DNA from: Flavobacterium ajazii
GTDB lineage: Bacteria; Bacteroidota; Bacteroidia; Flavobacteriales; Flavobacteriaceae
DNA: 64,000 nt
Assembly (NCBI RefSeq): GCF_010614725.1
Contig: NZ_JAAEHL010000004.1
Location: 310,001 to 374,000, forward strand
Reading direction: 5' to 3'
Shown piece after piece: positions 1 through 8,170 of this stretch. Every line of letters begins with the position of its first letter. Within the stretch, counting starts at the first letter, position 1. The notes under the pieces are model-generated. The model was not told the DNA's origin. It did not search any database and was given only the letters and a program-made list of their open reading frames with translations. The position numbers and the translations under genes were made by a program.

Positions 1-1
1 C

Positions 2-655
2 AGCAAAGTAGATTCGTTAGAATTAATTAGTACTTTCAACAATGCTATTGACGCTGTATCTTTTATTAACCAAAACAACGTAGATTTAATTTTTTTGGAT
101 ATTCAGATGCCTCATTTTTCCGGTATTGAATTTTTAAATACAATTGAAAAAAAGCCTTTAATTATTTTCACAACCGCTTATTCTGATTACGCTGTTGAAG
201 GTTTCAATCTTGGTGCAGTAGATTATTTAGTAAAACCCATTCCGTTTCACCGCTTTTTAAAATCGGTTGTACGGGCTCAGCAAATTTTTAACCCAACAGC
301 TATTCAGTCTAATCCCGAAATCCCTGTCACTACTGAATCAGAACAGGATTTTATGTTTGTAAGGGCTGAATATGAAAATGTAAAAATAAATTTTTCGGAT
401 ATTTTATTCATCGAAGGATTAAAAGATTACGTCAAGATTTATACAACAGACAATAAATTTACACTGACATTAATTAGTCTTATCAAACTGGAAAACCTGC
501 TCTCCAGTAAAGGTTTTTCAAGAATTCACAGATCTTACATCATTAATATCAAACATGTAAAATCGATACAAAAAAACAAAGTATTAATCAGCGACAAGCG
601 AATTCCGATAAGTGAAAGCTACAAAAGTTCATTTTTCGAAAGAATCAATTTATAA
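2..655 (+). CDS. LytTR-family response regulator (5' end cut by window)
   Basis: The reading frame is open from base 2, so the gene starts upstream of the window; 217 residues are visible. The receiver domain is present from about its third strand: LIFLDIQMP carries the phospho-acceptor Asp (codon 98-100), followed by the conserved Thr (FTTAYSDYA) and Lys (YLVKP). A linker leads to a C-terminal LytTR DNA-binding domain (about the last 100 residues, with FIEGLKDYVKIYT and RIHRSYIIN). This is the AlgR/AgrA/LytR class, normally about 230-250 residues, so roughly 20-30 residues are missing. The partner kinase is probably encoded upstream; its signal cannot be read here. It converges on the gamma-carbonic-anhydrase gene. 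Confidence 0.9.
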   Translation, partial: SKVDSLELISTFNNAIDAVSFINQNNVDLIFLDIQMPHFSGIEFLNTIEKKPLIIFTTAYSDYAVEGFNLGAVDYLVKPIPFHRFLKSVVRAQQIFNPTAIQSNPEIPVTTESEQDFMFVRAEYENVKINFSDILFIEGLKDYVKIYTTDNKFTLTLISLIKLENLLSSKGFSRIHRSYIINIKHVKSIQKNKVLISDKRIPISESYKSSFFERINL

Positions 656-680
656 TTCAGTAAACTCCAAAATAAAAAAT

Positions 681-717
681 CCAAATTCCAATAATTTTGA
701 ATCTCATTAGAATTTGG
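681..717. repeat. Inverted repeat between convergent genes
   Basis: CCAAATTC (681-688) pairs with GAATTTGG (710-717) across a 21-base loop in the 84-base gap between two convergent genes. Flanking copies of TCCAA and TTGGAA extend the symmetry. It may end transcription from both sides. The same word family recurs at 59003-59109, which suggests a dispersed intergenic repeat. Confidence 0.5.
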
Positions 718-739
718 AACTTGAAAATGTATTTATAAT

Positions 740-1258
740 TTATTCTTCGTTTTTAAACCAGCCCGAATACATCACATAATTATTTGAGATGCGCTCAATT
801 TCACCCGCAAAATCTGACTGATCAATATCTTTCACCTTTTTAGCGGGAATACCTGCATAAATACTGCCTGAAGCTACAACTGTATTTTGAGTCAAAACTG
901 CTCCGGCAGCTATAATCGAATTGCTTTCGACAACACAATTATCCATTACTATAGCACCCATGCCAATTAGAACATTGTCATGAATAGTGCAACCATGTAC
1001 AATAGCATTATGACCTATAGATACGTTATTGCCAATAATTGTGGGATGTTTTTTATATGTGCAATGAATAATAGCTCCATCCTGAATATTTACTTTATTC
1101 CCAATTTTAATAAAATTGACATCTCCCCGAATCACAGCATTAAACCAAACACTACATAAATCACCAAAAACTACATCCCCTACAATAGTTGCATTTTCAG
1201 CAACATAACAATCTTCAGGGATTACCGGAGATTTACCATTTACAGCTTTTATTAACAT
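740..1258 (-). CDS. Gamma-carbonic-anhydrase-like hexapeptide-repeat protein
   Basis: A 172-residue left-handed beta-helix protein of the YrdA/PaaY/CaiE group. Imperfect hexapeptide repeats run through most of the chain. Three His at the positions used for zinc binding in gamma carbonic anhydrases are visible: IIHC, IGHN and VHGC. Known family members bind zinc as trimers, and only some hydrate CO2, so the activity here is open. A C-terminal helix (SDFAGEIERISNNYVMY) is typical. The start lies 12 bases downstream of the PorP/SprF-like gene on the same strand, so the two are probably cotranscribed. Alternatives are an acyltransferase-fold protein of unknown substrate. Confidence 0.88.
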   Translation of the reverse strand: MLIKAVNGKSPVIPEDCYVAENATIVGDVVFGDLCSVWFNAVIRGDVNFIKIGNKVNIQDGAIIHCTYKKHPTIIGNNVSIGHNAIVHGCTIHDNVLIGMGAIVMDNCVVESNSIIAAGAVLTQNTVVASGSIYAGIPAKKVKDIDQSDFAGEIERISNNYVMYSGWFKNEE

Positions 1259-1270
1259 GATATTCTACTT

Positions 1271-2260
1271 TTAATTAACAGCAGGACAATTACAATCGTA
1301 GCGTTCTCTCTTACAAAATAAATTAATTCCTAAAGTTATTTGGTGATAGCCTCCTGTATCAAATTTTACATCTCCGGTTACGTTTGAATAGGTATAAGCA
1401 AACATGAAGTTGTTATAATTAAGACCAATAATAGGAGTTATATATTGTAGTTTTTGATCACCAACACCATTTCCTGTTGTATATCTTGCTCCATCAAAAC
1501 TTCTTCTGTAAGATAAGGCAGCCCATATACTTCCAAAATCCATGTTTTTATAGGCTTTTAAATTCAGGTCAATGGACTTTTCTTTGGTTTTTTCAAATAA
1601 CTGAAATAAAATAGAAGGTTCCCAGGTAATATTTTCCCTTTTTCCAAAAACATAACCGGCACTTAACAAAAACTTTCTAAGATTATCACTTTCATAATCG
1701 GTATATAAGCCTCTTCTGGTTTCTATAAGTCCCTGAATCGTTGCATGTGCATAAAAATCCAAAAAATTATATGACGCTCCCACATCAACATTAAAATAAG
1801 AATCGTTTTGAATAGAACCAAAAACGATAGGATCAAAAGTCCCGCCAAAGGAAGTTTCATCCAGTTGACTTTGAATTAAACCTCCACTAATACCAAAAGA
1901 AAGCTGATTTAAATCCAGTTCGCTTCTTGAGAACATAATATGATGAGCATAAGTAAGTTTCACTCCTTTTTGTGAATGATATCCGTTTTTATCATTAAAA
2001 ATAATAACTCCTCCACCCGATCTCTCTCCTATTTTACCATTAAAACTTAATGTCTGCAAAGACGGTGCTTCATCCTGGCCAAACCATTGTTTTCTGGCAG
2101 TCAGTCTTATTTTTGCACAATTTGCAGCACCTGCCATAGAAGGATGTATCAAGTAATAATTATCTGATAAATAATCTGAATATACCGGAATTCCTTCTTG
2201 TCCGTAAGAAAAAAATGTTGCAGTTAAAAAAAAGAATAAAAATCTAATTCTTAATATCAT
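1271..2260 (-). CDS. PorP/SprF-family outer-membrane protein
   Basis: A 329-residue protein with an N-terminal signal peptide ending near SYGQ. The mature start (PVYSDYLSDNYYLIHPSMAG) and the following AR(K)QWFGQDEAP segment are hallmarks of the PorP/SprF family. The remainder alternates short hydrophobic and aromatic strands, as expected of a beta-barrel. Family members support secretion or anchoring of particular type IX cargo proteins, and are often coded next to their cargo. No large adhesin is adjacent here; the only neighbour on the strand is the carbonic-anhydrase-like gene. The C-terminus has a Cys-rich end (CKRERYDCNCPAVN), which is slightly unusual. Family assignment is firm and partner unknown. 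Confidence 0.85.
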   Translation of the reverse strand: MILRIRFLFFFLTATFFSYGQEGIPVYSDYLSDNYYLIHPSMAGAANCAKIRLTARKQWFGQDEAPSLQTLSFNGKIGERSGGGVIIFNDKNGYHSQKGVKLTYAHHIMFSRSELDLNQLSFGISGGLIQSQLDETSFGGTFDPIVFGSIQNDSYFNVDVGASYNFLDFYAHATIQGLIETRRGLYTDYESDNLRKFLLSAGYVFGKRENITWEPSILFQLFEKTKEKSIDLNLKAYKNMDFGSIWAALSYRRSFDGARYTTGNGVGDQKLQYITPIIGLNYNNFMFAYTYSNVTGDVKFDTGGYHQITLGINLFCKRERYDCNCPAVN

Positions 2261-2382
2261 AATAACAAATGAGTTTATAAAACACTTTACACTTTAAATA
2301 ATAATCCTTAGAGTTTATTTAAAAAGAGTCTTAATTAATGCAATAAAAATCAAATATAGCTATTCGTAGAAAATAACTTTAG

Positions 2383-2390
2383 TAAATTTG
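2383..2390 (+). promoter_or_regulatory. Putative -7 element for nfu
   Basis: TAAATTTG matches the Bacteroidota -7 consensus TAnnTTTG and lies 16 bases before the nfu start codon, a short leader typical of this phylum. I see no clear TTG -33 element at the right distance. Confidence 0.5.
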
Positions 2391-2406
2391 CAAAAAATAT
2401 ACAGAC

Positions 2407-3306
2407 ATGGCAAAAATCACTATAAAAGAAACTCAAAATCCGACTATTATAAAGTTTGAATTTGACGATTTTATCACTCAAAATCAAAACTTTGAGTTCA
2501 AAAATATCGATGAAGCGCAATCATCTCCGCTTGCTCAGCAATTATTTTACCTTCCATTCGTAAAAACAGTCTATATTTCCGGCAACTTTATTGCGGTTGA
2601 AAGATTTAGCATTGTAGAATGGGATGATGTTAAGGAAGCTGTAGCAGAACAAATTGAAGCTTTTGTAAATAAAGGAGGAGTTATTATCAACATTGACGAA
2701 AACAAACCAAAAAAACAGCCTATCACTGTTTACGGTGAGTCTACCCCAAATCCGGCTGCTTTAAAATTTGTAGTAAGCAGAATGCTGACCAAAAATGCCG
2801 TTGAATATAAAAATATCGACCAGACTGCCTCTTCCCCTCTGGCGAAAGAGTTATTTAAATTTCCTTACGTTAAAGAGGTTTTTATTGATGAAAACTACAT
2901 TTCGGTAACGAAATATGAAATCAATGACTGGCAGGAAATTACGCTTGAACTGAGAACTTTCATCAAGCAGTTTATCGAAAACGGAGGAACAGTTTTAGAC
3001 GAAAGCCTTCTTGAAATCGCAGTTAAAAACGATGCAACCAAAGATGAAGCTTTTGATAAATTAGATGTAACATCGCAACAAATCATCAACATCCTTGAAG
3101 AATATGTAAAACCTGCTGTTGCTGCTGATGGCGGAAATATTGCTTTTGATTCTTATAATGAAGATAATAAAGTTGTAAAAGTAATTTTACAAGGAGCTTG
3201 CAGCGGTTGTCCATCATCGACATTTACTTTAAAAAGCGGTATCGAAAACATGCTGAAAAGCATGCTGAATGACGAGCAAATTACTGTCGAAGCATTAAAC
3301 GCATAA
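2407..3306 (+). CDS. nfu: Nfu-type iron-sulfur cluster carrier with two N-terminal domains
   Basis: A 299-residue NifU-family scaffold or carrier for Fe-S clusters. The chain holds two tandem Nfu N-terminal domains: the first at about residues 5-90 (TQNPTIIKFEF, SSPLAQQLFYLPFVK), the second at about 105-190 (TPNPAALKFVV, SSPLAKELFKFPYVK). A C-terminal NifU domain (about 218-299) has the cluster-binding CxxC in GACSGCPSS. Ordinary Nfu proteins have one N domain and about 190 residues, so this one is duplicated. It acts in the cytoplasm to pass 4Fe-4S clusters to apo-proteins such as the ferredoxin-like ActB and QueG coded in this window. It is monocistronic, with a -7 element before it and a strong terminator after. 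Confidence 0.92.
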   Translation: MAKITIKETQNPTIIKFEFDDFITQNQNFEFKNIDEAQSSPLAQQLFYLPFVKTVYISGNFIAVERFSIVEWDDVKEAVAEQIEAFVNKGGVIINIDENKPKKQPITVYGESTPNPAALKFVVSRMLTKNAVEYKNIDQTASSPLAKELFKFPYVKEVFIDENYISVTKYEINDWQEITLELRTFIKQFIENGGTVLDESLLEIAVKNDATKDEAFDKLDVTSQQIINILEEYVKPAVAADGGNIAFDSYNEDNKVVKVILQGACSGCPSSTFTLKSGIENMLKSMLNDEQITVEALNA

Positions 3307-3327
3307 AAGACAAAAAATTAATTATAT

Positions 3328-3355
3328 AAAAGCGCCTTGTTTGGCGCTTTTTTTG
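3328..3355 (+). terminator. Rho-independent terminator of nfu
   Basis: Stem AAAGCGCC (3329-3336) pairs with GGCGCTTT (3343-3350) around a 6-base loop and runs into a T tract. It starts about 22 bases after the nfu stop. Confidence 0.85.
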
Positions 3356-3452
3356 TTTCTACTCATACTTACTTTCAATATTTTACCAAAATACAACACA
3401 ATACTTATACAAAATCCTTAATATTGTATTCTAACCTAATAAGCTTTGTAAC

Positions 3453-3782
3453 ATGGGATTATCATCATTTTTAAAAAAATTATTTAGCAAAACTCAGGAA
3501 CCGGCTATTGAAACCGAAAATGGAATTATCGAAAAAGCAGAAAATTTTGTAGAAGAAACGTTAAACAAAGTTAAAGAAGCCTCTGAACCAATATTGGAAG
3601 ATGCTGTTGAGTTTACAAACCATGCCAAAGATGTTATAAGTGAATATGCAGAAAAAGCAACTGATTCTATAAATGACATCATTGATTCTGTAAAAGAAAG
3701 TATAGAAACTGATGATTCACCACCAAAAATTTACGACACTGTAGTAGATATTAGTGAAAAGCCAATAACAGAAACTGACTGA
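3453..3782 (+). CDS. Small amphipathic-helix protein, function unknown
   Basis: A 109-residue protein I do not recognise. It opens with a basic, hydrophobic stretch (MGLSSFLKKLFSK) that could lie on the membrane. About 75 residues of acidic-amphipathic helix follow, with repeated short motifs (EKAENFVEETLNKVKEA, AEKATDSINDIIDSVKES) like those of YtxH or LEA-type stress proteins. There are no Cys, no signal peptide and no transmembrane segment. It stands between nfu and mscS, all rightward, with its own intergenic region on each side. The composition and the MscS neighbour would fit an envelope or desiccation-stress role, but that is a guess. Confidence 0.7.
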   Translation: MGLSSFLKKLFSKTQEPAIETENGIIEKAENFVEETLNKVKEASEPILEDAVEFTNHAKDVISEYAEKATDSINDIIDSVKESIETDDSPPKIYDTVVDISEKPITETD

Positions 3783-3835
3783 TAAAACTTATATCTTATA
3801 ATGTTTAAAAACTATTTTTTATTATAGCAAATTTT

Positions 3836-3843
3836 TATATTTG
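3836..3843 (+). promoter_or_regulatory. Putative -7 element for mscS
   Basis: TATATTTG fits the TAnnTTTG consensus exactly and lies 47 bases before the mscS ATG. Transcription from it would include the hairpin at 3857-3873. No good -33 match is seen. Confidence 0.5.
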
Positions 3844-3856
3844 CAAAACTAATACG

Positions 3857-3879
3857 CCTTCTCAATGAGAAGGTTTTTT
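3857..3879 (+). terminator. Terminator-like hairpin in the mscS leader
   Basis: CCTTCTC (3857-3863) pairs with GAGAAGG (3867-3873) over a 3-base loop, followed by six T. It lies downstream of the best mscS -7 element and 11 bases before its ATG. It either ends the upstream 109-residue gene or attenuates mscS. An ATG in the loop and 3' arm opens a nine-codon frame (3865-3894) whose TGA overlaps the mscS ATG. Confidence 0.6.
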
Positions 3880-3890
3880 ATTTTAAAATC

Positions 3891-4703
3891 ATGAACGTTA
3901 ATTCAGACCAACTCGGTAATTATGCTACCCGATTTATTGACTTATTATTTGATTATTCCCCAAAATTAATCTCTGCTTTTTTAATTTTATTTATCGGTCT
4001 GTATGCTATTAGATTAACAAACCGAATCATTAGAAAAGTAATGATAAAGAGAAATTTAGATCCTACTTTATCTAAATTCCTTGCTGATATATTACTTTGG
4101 GCTTTACGAATTCTATTATTTGTAACAGTTATTTCAAATCTCGGGGTGCCAACCTCGTCATTTGTTGCTATTTTAGGAGCAATGGGCTTAGCGGTAGGTT
4201 TATCATTGCAGGGCTCACTTTCAAACTTTGCCGGCGGAATGCTGATTATTCTTTTTAAGCCTTTTAAAGTAGGAGATACAATCGAAGCACAAGGCGTTAT
4301 CGCAACAGTTGCAGAAATTCAAATTTTCGTTACAAAATTAATCACAGGAAATAACCAAACTGTTTTTATTCCAAATGGAGCATTATCTAATGGAAATATT
4401 ATCAATTATTCAATGCAGGGTGAACGAAAAGCCGATCTGACTTTTGCTGTTTCTTACGATTCAGATATCAAAAAAACAAAGGATATATTACTAGATGCTT
4501 TAATTAAGAACCCAAAAGTTCTTAAAACTCCTGCACCCGAAGTATTTGTAAAAAACTTAACAGCAAGTTCTGTAGAATTTGCGGTGCGACCATGGGCAAA
4601 AAACGAAAATTATGGAGCTGTTTTTTCTGAAACTTTAGAGAATTGTAAAACAGCATTAGATGAAGCTGGCATTGCAATTCAGCCATATACACTTCAAAAA
4701 TAG
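3891..4703 (+). CDS. mscS: Small-conductance mechanosensitive channel, MscS family
   Basis: A 270-residue inner-membrane channel that opens under membrane tension to release solutes on osmotic downshock. Three hydrophobic segments lie in the first 125 residues. The Gly/Ala-rich pore helix (GAMGLAVGLSLQGSLSNFAGG) is unmistakable, followed by the beta domain (FKVGDTIEAQGVIATVAEI and VFIPNGALSNGNIINYS) and the alpha-beta C-terminal domain. The length is close to E. coli MscS (286). It converges on tsaB with only 7 bases between stops. Its leader holds a terminator-like hairpin with an embedded short frame, so conditional expression is possible. Confidence 0.95.
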   Translation: MNVNSDQLGNYATRFIDLLFDYSPKLISAFLILFIGLYAIRLTNRIIRKVMIKRNLDPTLSKFLADILLWALRILLFVTVISNLGVPTSSFVAILGAMGLAVGLSLQGSLSNFAGGMLIILFKPFKVGDTIEAQGVIATVAEIQIFVTKLITGNNQTVFIPNGALSNGNIINYSMQGERKADLTFAVSYDSDIKKTKDILLDALIKNPKVLKTPAPEVFVKNLTASSVEFAVRPWAKNENYGAVFSETLENCKTALDEAGIAIQPYTLQK

Positions 4704-4710
4704 AATGAAT

Positions 4711-5382
4711 TTATTGCTTTTTTGGAGCAGTAATCATAAAATCTTTTAAATAATAAGGTTCAAAATAAGCGACATCTACAGTGTCGCTTATTTGATATTT
4801 ATCGTAACTGATTTTACTCATCGCTGCAGCCGAAGGATATTTTACTTCTTCTAAAAACACAAAATTTTCTTTTGTCAAAACTGGTCTGCATTTTTCTGCA
4901 CAGTCGCCTACAAAATAAATTGTATCTGTTAAATCGCTAAAAGAATTTTCAGTAATAACTTCAGCTTGAATGGCTCTTTCCGTTTCAAGTTTAGAATTAA
5001 AAACAGCGCTGTAGACTTCCATCCTTCTGGCATCCAGCATCGGGATTATTTTTCCTTCAGAAATTTTAGCCTGAGATGCCAAAGTTTGTAAAGTATCTAC
5101 TGCTATCAACGGAATATTTAACGCAAAACACAATCCTTTTGCTGCCGAAACCCCAATTCTCAAACCAGTGTAAGAACCTGGCCCCTGACTAACGGCCACT
5201 GCTGCCAAATCATGAACAGAAATTCCGGATTCCGCAATTATTTCTTCAATAAAAACATGTAATTTTTCAGCATGTGAATAACCTTCTTCTGCAATTTCTT
5301 TGCATATAATTGTTTCACCATCTTTAGCAATTGCTACTGAACAATTTTTGGTGGCGGTTTCTATATTGAGAATAAAAGACAA
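4711..5382 (-). CDS. tsaB: tRNA threonylcarbamoyladenosine biosynthesis protein TsaB
   Basis: A 223-residue ASKHA-fold protein. With TsaD and TsaE it transfers threonylcarbamoyl from the TsaC product to A37 of tRNAs that read ANN codons. The N-terminal strand pair (ILNIETATKNCSVAIAKDG) and the signature AVSQGPGSYTGLRIGVSAAKGL are diagnostic. Length is usual for the family (about 230). It is the last gene of the leftward run that encodes the efflux system, 33 bases behind the second adaptor, so it may be cotranscribed. This linkage looks positional rather than functional. Confidence 0.95.
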   Translation of the reverse strand: MSFILNIETATKNCSVAIAKDGETIICKEIAEEGYSHAEKLHVFIEEIIAESGISVHDLAAVAVSQGPGSYTGLRIGVSAAKGLCFALNIPLIAVDTLQTLASQAKISEGKIIPMLDARRMEVYSAVFNSKLETERAIQAEVITENSFSDLTDTIYFVGDCAEKCRPVLTKENFVFLEEVKYPSAAAMSKISYDKYQISDTVDVAYFEPYYLKDFMITAPKKQ

Positions 5383-5415
5383 AATTTTTTATTTTAAAAG
5401 TTAATTTATATCGAG

Positions 5416-6705
5416 TTATTTCTTCGGAGCTCCAGCCTTTTTAATCTTTACTTTATCACCCGAATTTAACTCTTTTGAAACGGTTGTGTAAGGTCCTGTA
5501 ATTACAATATCTCCCGGTTTTAGTCCAGACATCACTTCAATATTTGTATCGTCCTGAATTCCGGTTTTGATAATTCTGATTTTTGCTTTATCACCAACTT
5601 TCACAAATACGCATTCGAATTTTTTATCGCTTTTGGGTACAGCTTTTTTCTCATTCGGATCTTCTACCTTAAAATCTTTCACTGCAGTCGTATCCGATTT
5701 TACTACAACAGAGCTAATAGGCACTGCCAAAACATTTGTTTTCGTTGTTGTAATAATATCAACCGTTGCTGTCATCCCTGGTCTAAATGGCGAATATGAA
5801 GCAGGTTTTCCTTCCTGTAAATCCTTATATGATTCTTTTAAAATACGAACCTTTACTTTAAAATTAGTTACCTGATCAGATGTTAAAGTAGTGCTTGCCG
5901 AATTGGAAATACTGGTTACAATACCCTTGAATTTCTTTTTTAGATAGGCATCTACTTCAACATTAGCTTCGTCACCAATTTTTATTTTTACAATATCATT
6001 TTCATTAACATCAACTTCAACCTCCATATTATTAAGGTTAGCCACTCTTAGAAGCTCTGTTCCTGCCATTTGCTGCGTTCCTAAAACACGTTCCCCCAAC
6101 TCAACGTTTAATATCGAAATAGTTCCATCTGCAGGAGAATAAATCGTAGTACGTCCTAAATTATCTTTTGCTTCATTTACTGAAGCAGAAGCACTCTGAA
6201 CATTATAATACGAACTTTGTCTTGTAGCCTTTGCTACTTCAAAAGAAGCAATTGCTTTATCCCAGTCTGATTTTGAAATAACTCCCTTATCATACAAAGT
6301 TTTATTTCGCTCGTAATTTGCTTTTGCCTCTTTAAAACTGGCTTCTGATTGTGTCAAACCTGCTTTGGTTCCGGATAAATTTGAAACTGATCGATTATAA
6401 CTTGATGTATACAAATCAGGATTGATTTTCACCAATAAATCTCCTTTTTTAACGACCTGACCTTCTTTTACATTTAATAAAATAATTTCACCTGAAACTT
6501 CAGGTGCTATTTTAACTTCTATTTCCGGCTGAATTTTACCTGTTGCCGAAACTGTTTCGACAATGGTAGAAGCCACTACTTCTGATGTTTCTACTTCTTT
6601 GCCTTCATCCTTATTTCCTATAATTCCAGCTTTTGAAAGACCAATTAAAGCAACTATAATTACTAATGCTCCTCCTAGTAAGAAATAAATTGTTTTTTTT
6701 GACAT
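5416..6705 (-). CDS. Efflux periplasmic adaptor (HlyD/MacA-like), second copy
   Basis: A 429-residue membrane-fusion protein. One N-terminal transmembrane anchor (about residues 5-24) is followed by the first half of the lipoyl/barrel-sandwich domain (VSATGKIQPEIEVKIAPEVSGEI), a long alpha-helical hairpin (about 110-185), the second lipoyl half (TTIYSPADGTISILNVELGERV), a beta-barrel and a membrane-proximal domain (FECVFVKVGDKAKIRIIKTG). Such adaptors bridge an inner-membrane pump and a TolC channel. It begins 6 bases after the tolC-like gene. A second, distinct adaptor lies on the other side of tolC (8171-9292). This one is longer and carries an extra Lys-rich insert near residue 345. Confidence 0.9.
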   Translation of the reverse strand: MSKKTIYFLLGGALVIIVALIGLSKAGIIGNKDEGKEVETSEVVASTIVETVSATGKIQPEIEVKIAPEVSGEIILLNVKEGQVVKKGDLLVKINPDLYTSSYNRSVSNLSGTKAGLTQSEASFKEAKANYERNKTLYDKGVISKSDWDKAIASFEVAKATRQSSYYNVQSASASVNEAKDNLGRTTIYSPADGTISILNVELGERVLGTQQMAGTELLRVANLNNMEVEVDVNENDIVKIKIGDEANVEVDAYLKKKFKGIVTSISNSASTTLTSDQVTNFKVKVRILKESYKDLQEGKPASYSPFRPGMTATVDIITTTKTNVLAVPISSVVVKSDTTAVKDFKVEDPNEKKAVPKSDKKFECVFVKVGDKAKIRIIKTGIQDDTNIEVMSGLKPGDIVITGPYTTVSKELNSGDKVKIKKAGAPKK

Positions 6706-6711
6706 AATAAA

Positions 6712-8091
6712 TTATTTTGTTTGAATTGGAACAATTGGAATTCCAAAGTAAAATTCAAGTATTTTTATTTTGAACATGTAATCATATTTTGCCCTGATAA
6801 CATCTGACTGTGCATTAGTTAACAAAGTCTGAGCCTGAGTAAAATCAAATGCATTCATCAAGCCTACATCGTACTTTTCTTTGGCAAAATTATAAGCCTG
6901 TTGTCTGGCCTCTAAAGTTACAGTCGATGATTCATAAGTATTTAGCGCTCCTTTTGCGTCTGTAAAAGCAGTATAAACGTTACGCTGCAAATCTAAACTT
7001 TTTTGCTCTAAATCTATTTTGGATTTTTCTAAACTAACTTTGCTTCTTTCTACATTATTTTTAACTGAAAACCCGTTAAAAATTGGCACGTTCAATTGTA
7101 AACCAAAATTATGTCCTTTATTATTACTAAACTGGTCAAAAATTGGATCTGGTCCAACAACCGTTGGAACACCATTAATATCCTTAAGCTGATCACTATA
7201 ACTGGCTCTTGTATTGAAAGAGTAAAAACCGGTTAGCGTTGGCTGAAAAGCTCCTTTTGCTATTGTTACATTTTTCTCTGCAATTTCCAGATTAGTCTGT
7301 GCCAGTTTCAATTCTGTCCTTGTTTCTTTTGCTTTGTTGTAAATATCGACTGGATTTTGTGCCATGATATTATTTTCATCCTTTGCATTTGTATCATCAA
7401 TTACATCAAAATCAGTAAACTCTTTTAATTGTAAAAGCTGCGCTAAACTTAATTTAGAAATCAACAAATTATTTTCAGCAACAACAATAGCCTGCTGATC
7501 AGTTGCAACTGTAGCCTTAAGGTCAAACAAATCACCTCTTGGAATTGTACCTGCACTTACCATCTCTTCAGAACGTTTTAATCTTTTCTCGTCTATTAAA
7601 AGTTGTTCTTTTCTTACTTTCAAATTTTCTTTATAAGCAAGAATCTCTAAAAATGCATTAGCAACATTCAGAGAAATATCTTCCTGCATTTTTAATAGTT
7701 GATACTTTGATGCAATGATTGATAGTTTTGCTTTTCTATAAGTATTTTGATTTTGCAGACCTTTATAAATATCAACTCCTGCATTTAAGCCAACTGAAGA
7801 GTATTGAGTAGTTTGATTACGTAAAAGTCCCGTTGTTACATCCTGATTCAAACCAATATTCCAGGAATGTGAAGCACTGCCATTTACCGATGGAAGGTAA
7901 CTGCCGAATGCACTTTTTTTATCAATATCAGCATTTTTAACATCCAGCTCTGACAGTTTTATTGTTATGTTATGATCTAATGCATATTTTACACATTGTT
8001 CAAGTGTCCATTGCTTTGTTTGTGCCTGAGCTGATATGCCAAATCCAAAAAGTATGGCAAAAACAAGACTATTATATTTATTTATTTTCAT
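6712..8091 (-). CDS. TolC-family outer-membrane efflux channel
   Basis: A 459-residue protein; I choose the ATG at 8091 because it begins a clean signal peptide (MKINKYNSLVFAILFGFGISAQAQ), whereas an upstream in-frame ATG at 8136 would add 15 unlikely residues. Two repeats of the outer-membrane efflux domain are visible, each starting with long coiled-coil helices (TLEQCVKYALDHN; KAKETRTELKLAQTNLEIAEK). TolC proteins form trimeric channels through the outer membrane and periplasm. It lies between two adaptor genes in the efflux operon, so it is probably the exit duct for the two permeases upstream. Confidence 0.92.
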   Translation of the reverse strand: MKINKYNSLVFAILFGFGISAQAQTKQWTLEQCVKYALDHNITIKLSELDVKNADIDKKSAFGSYLPSVNGSASHSWNIGLNQDVTTGLLRNQTTQYSSVGLNAGVDIYKGLQNQNTYRKAKLSIIASKYQLLKMQEDISLNVANAFLEILAYKENLKVRKEQLLIDEKRLKRSEEMVSAGTIPRGDLFDLKATVATDQQAIVVAENNLLISKLSLAQLLQLKEFTDFDVIDDTNAKDENNIMAQNPVDIYNKAKETRTELKLAQTNLEIAEKNVTIAKGAFQPTLTGFYSFNTRASYSDQLKDINGVPTVVGPDPIFDQFSNNKGHNFGLQLNVPIFNGFSVKNNVERSKVSLEKSKIDLEQKSLDLQRNVYTAFTDAKGALNTYESSTVTLEARQQAYNFAKEKYDVGLMNAFDFTQAQTLLTNAQSDVIRAKYDYMFKIKILEFYFGIPIVPIQTK

Positions 8092-8170
8092 ATATTCTGA
8101 ATGAAAGCATAGCCAAAAACTACGCAAATTTAACATTTTATAAACCCAAAAAACTCTTTATGCTATCAAA

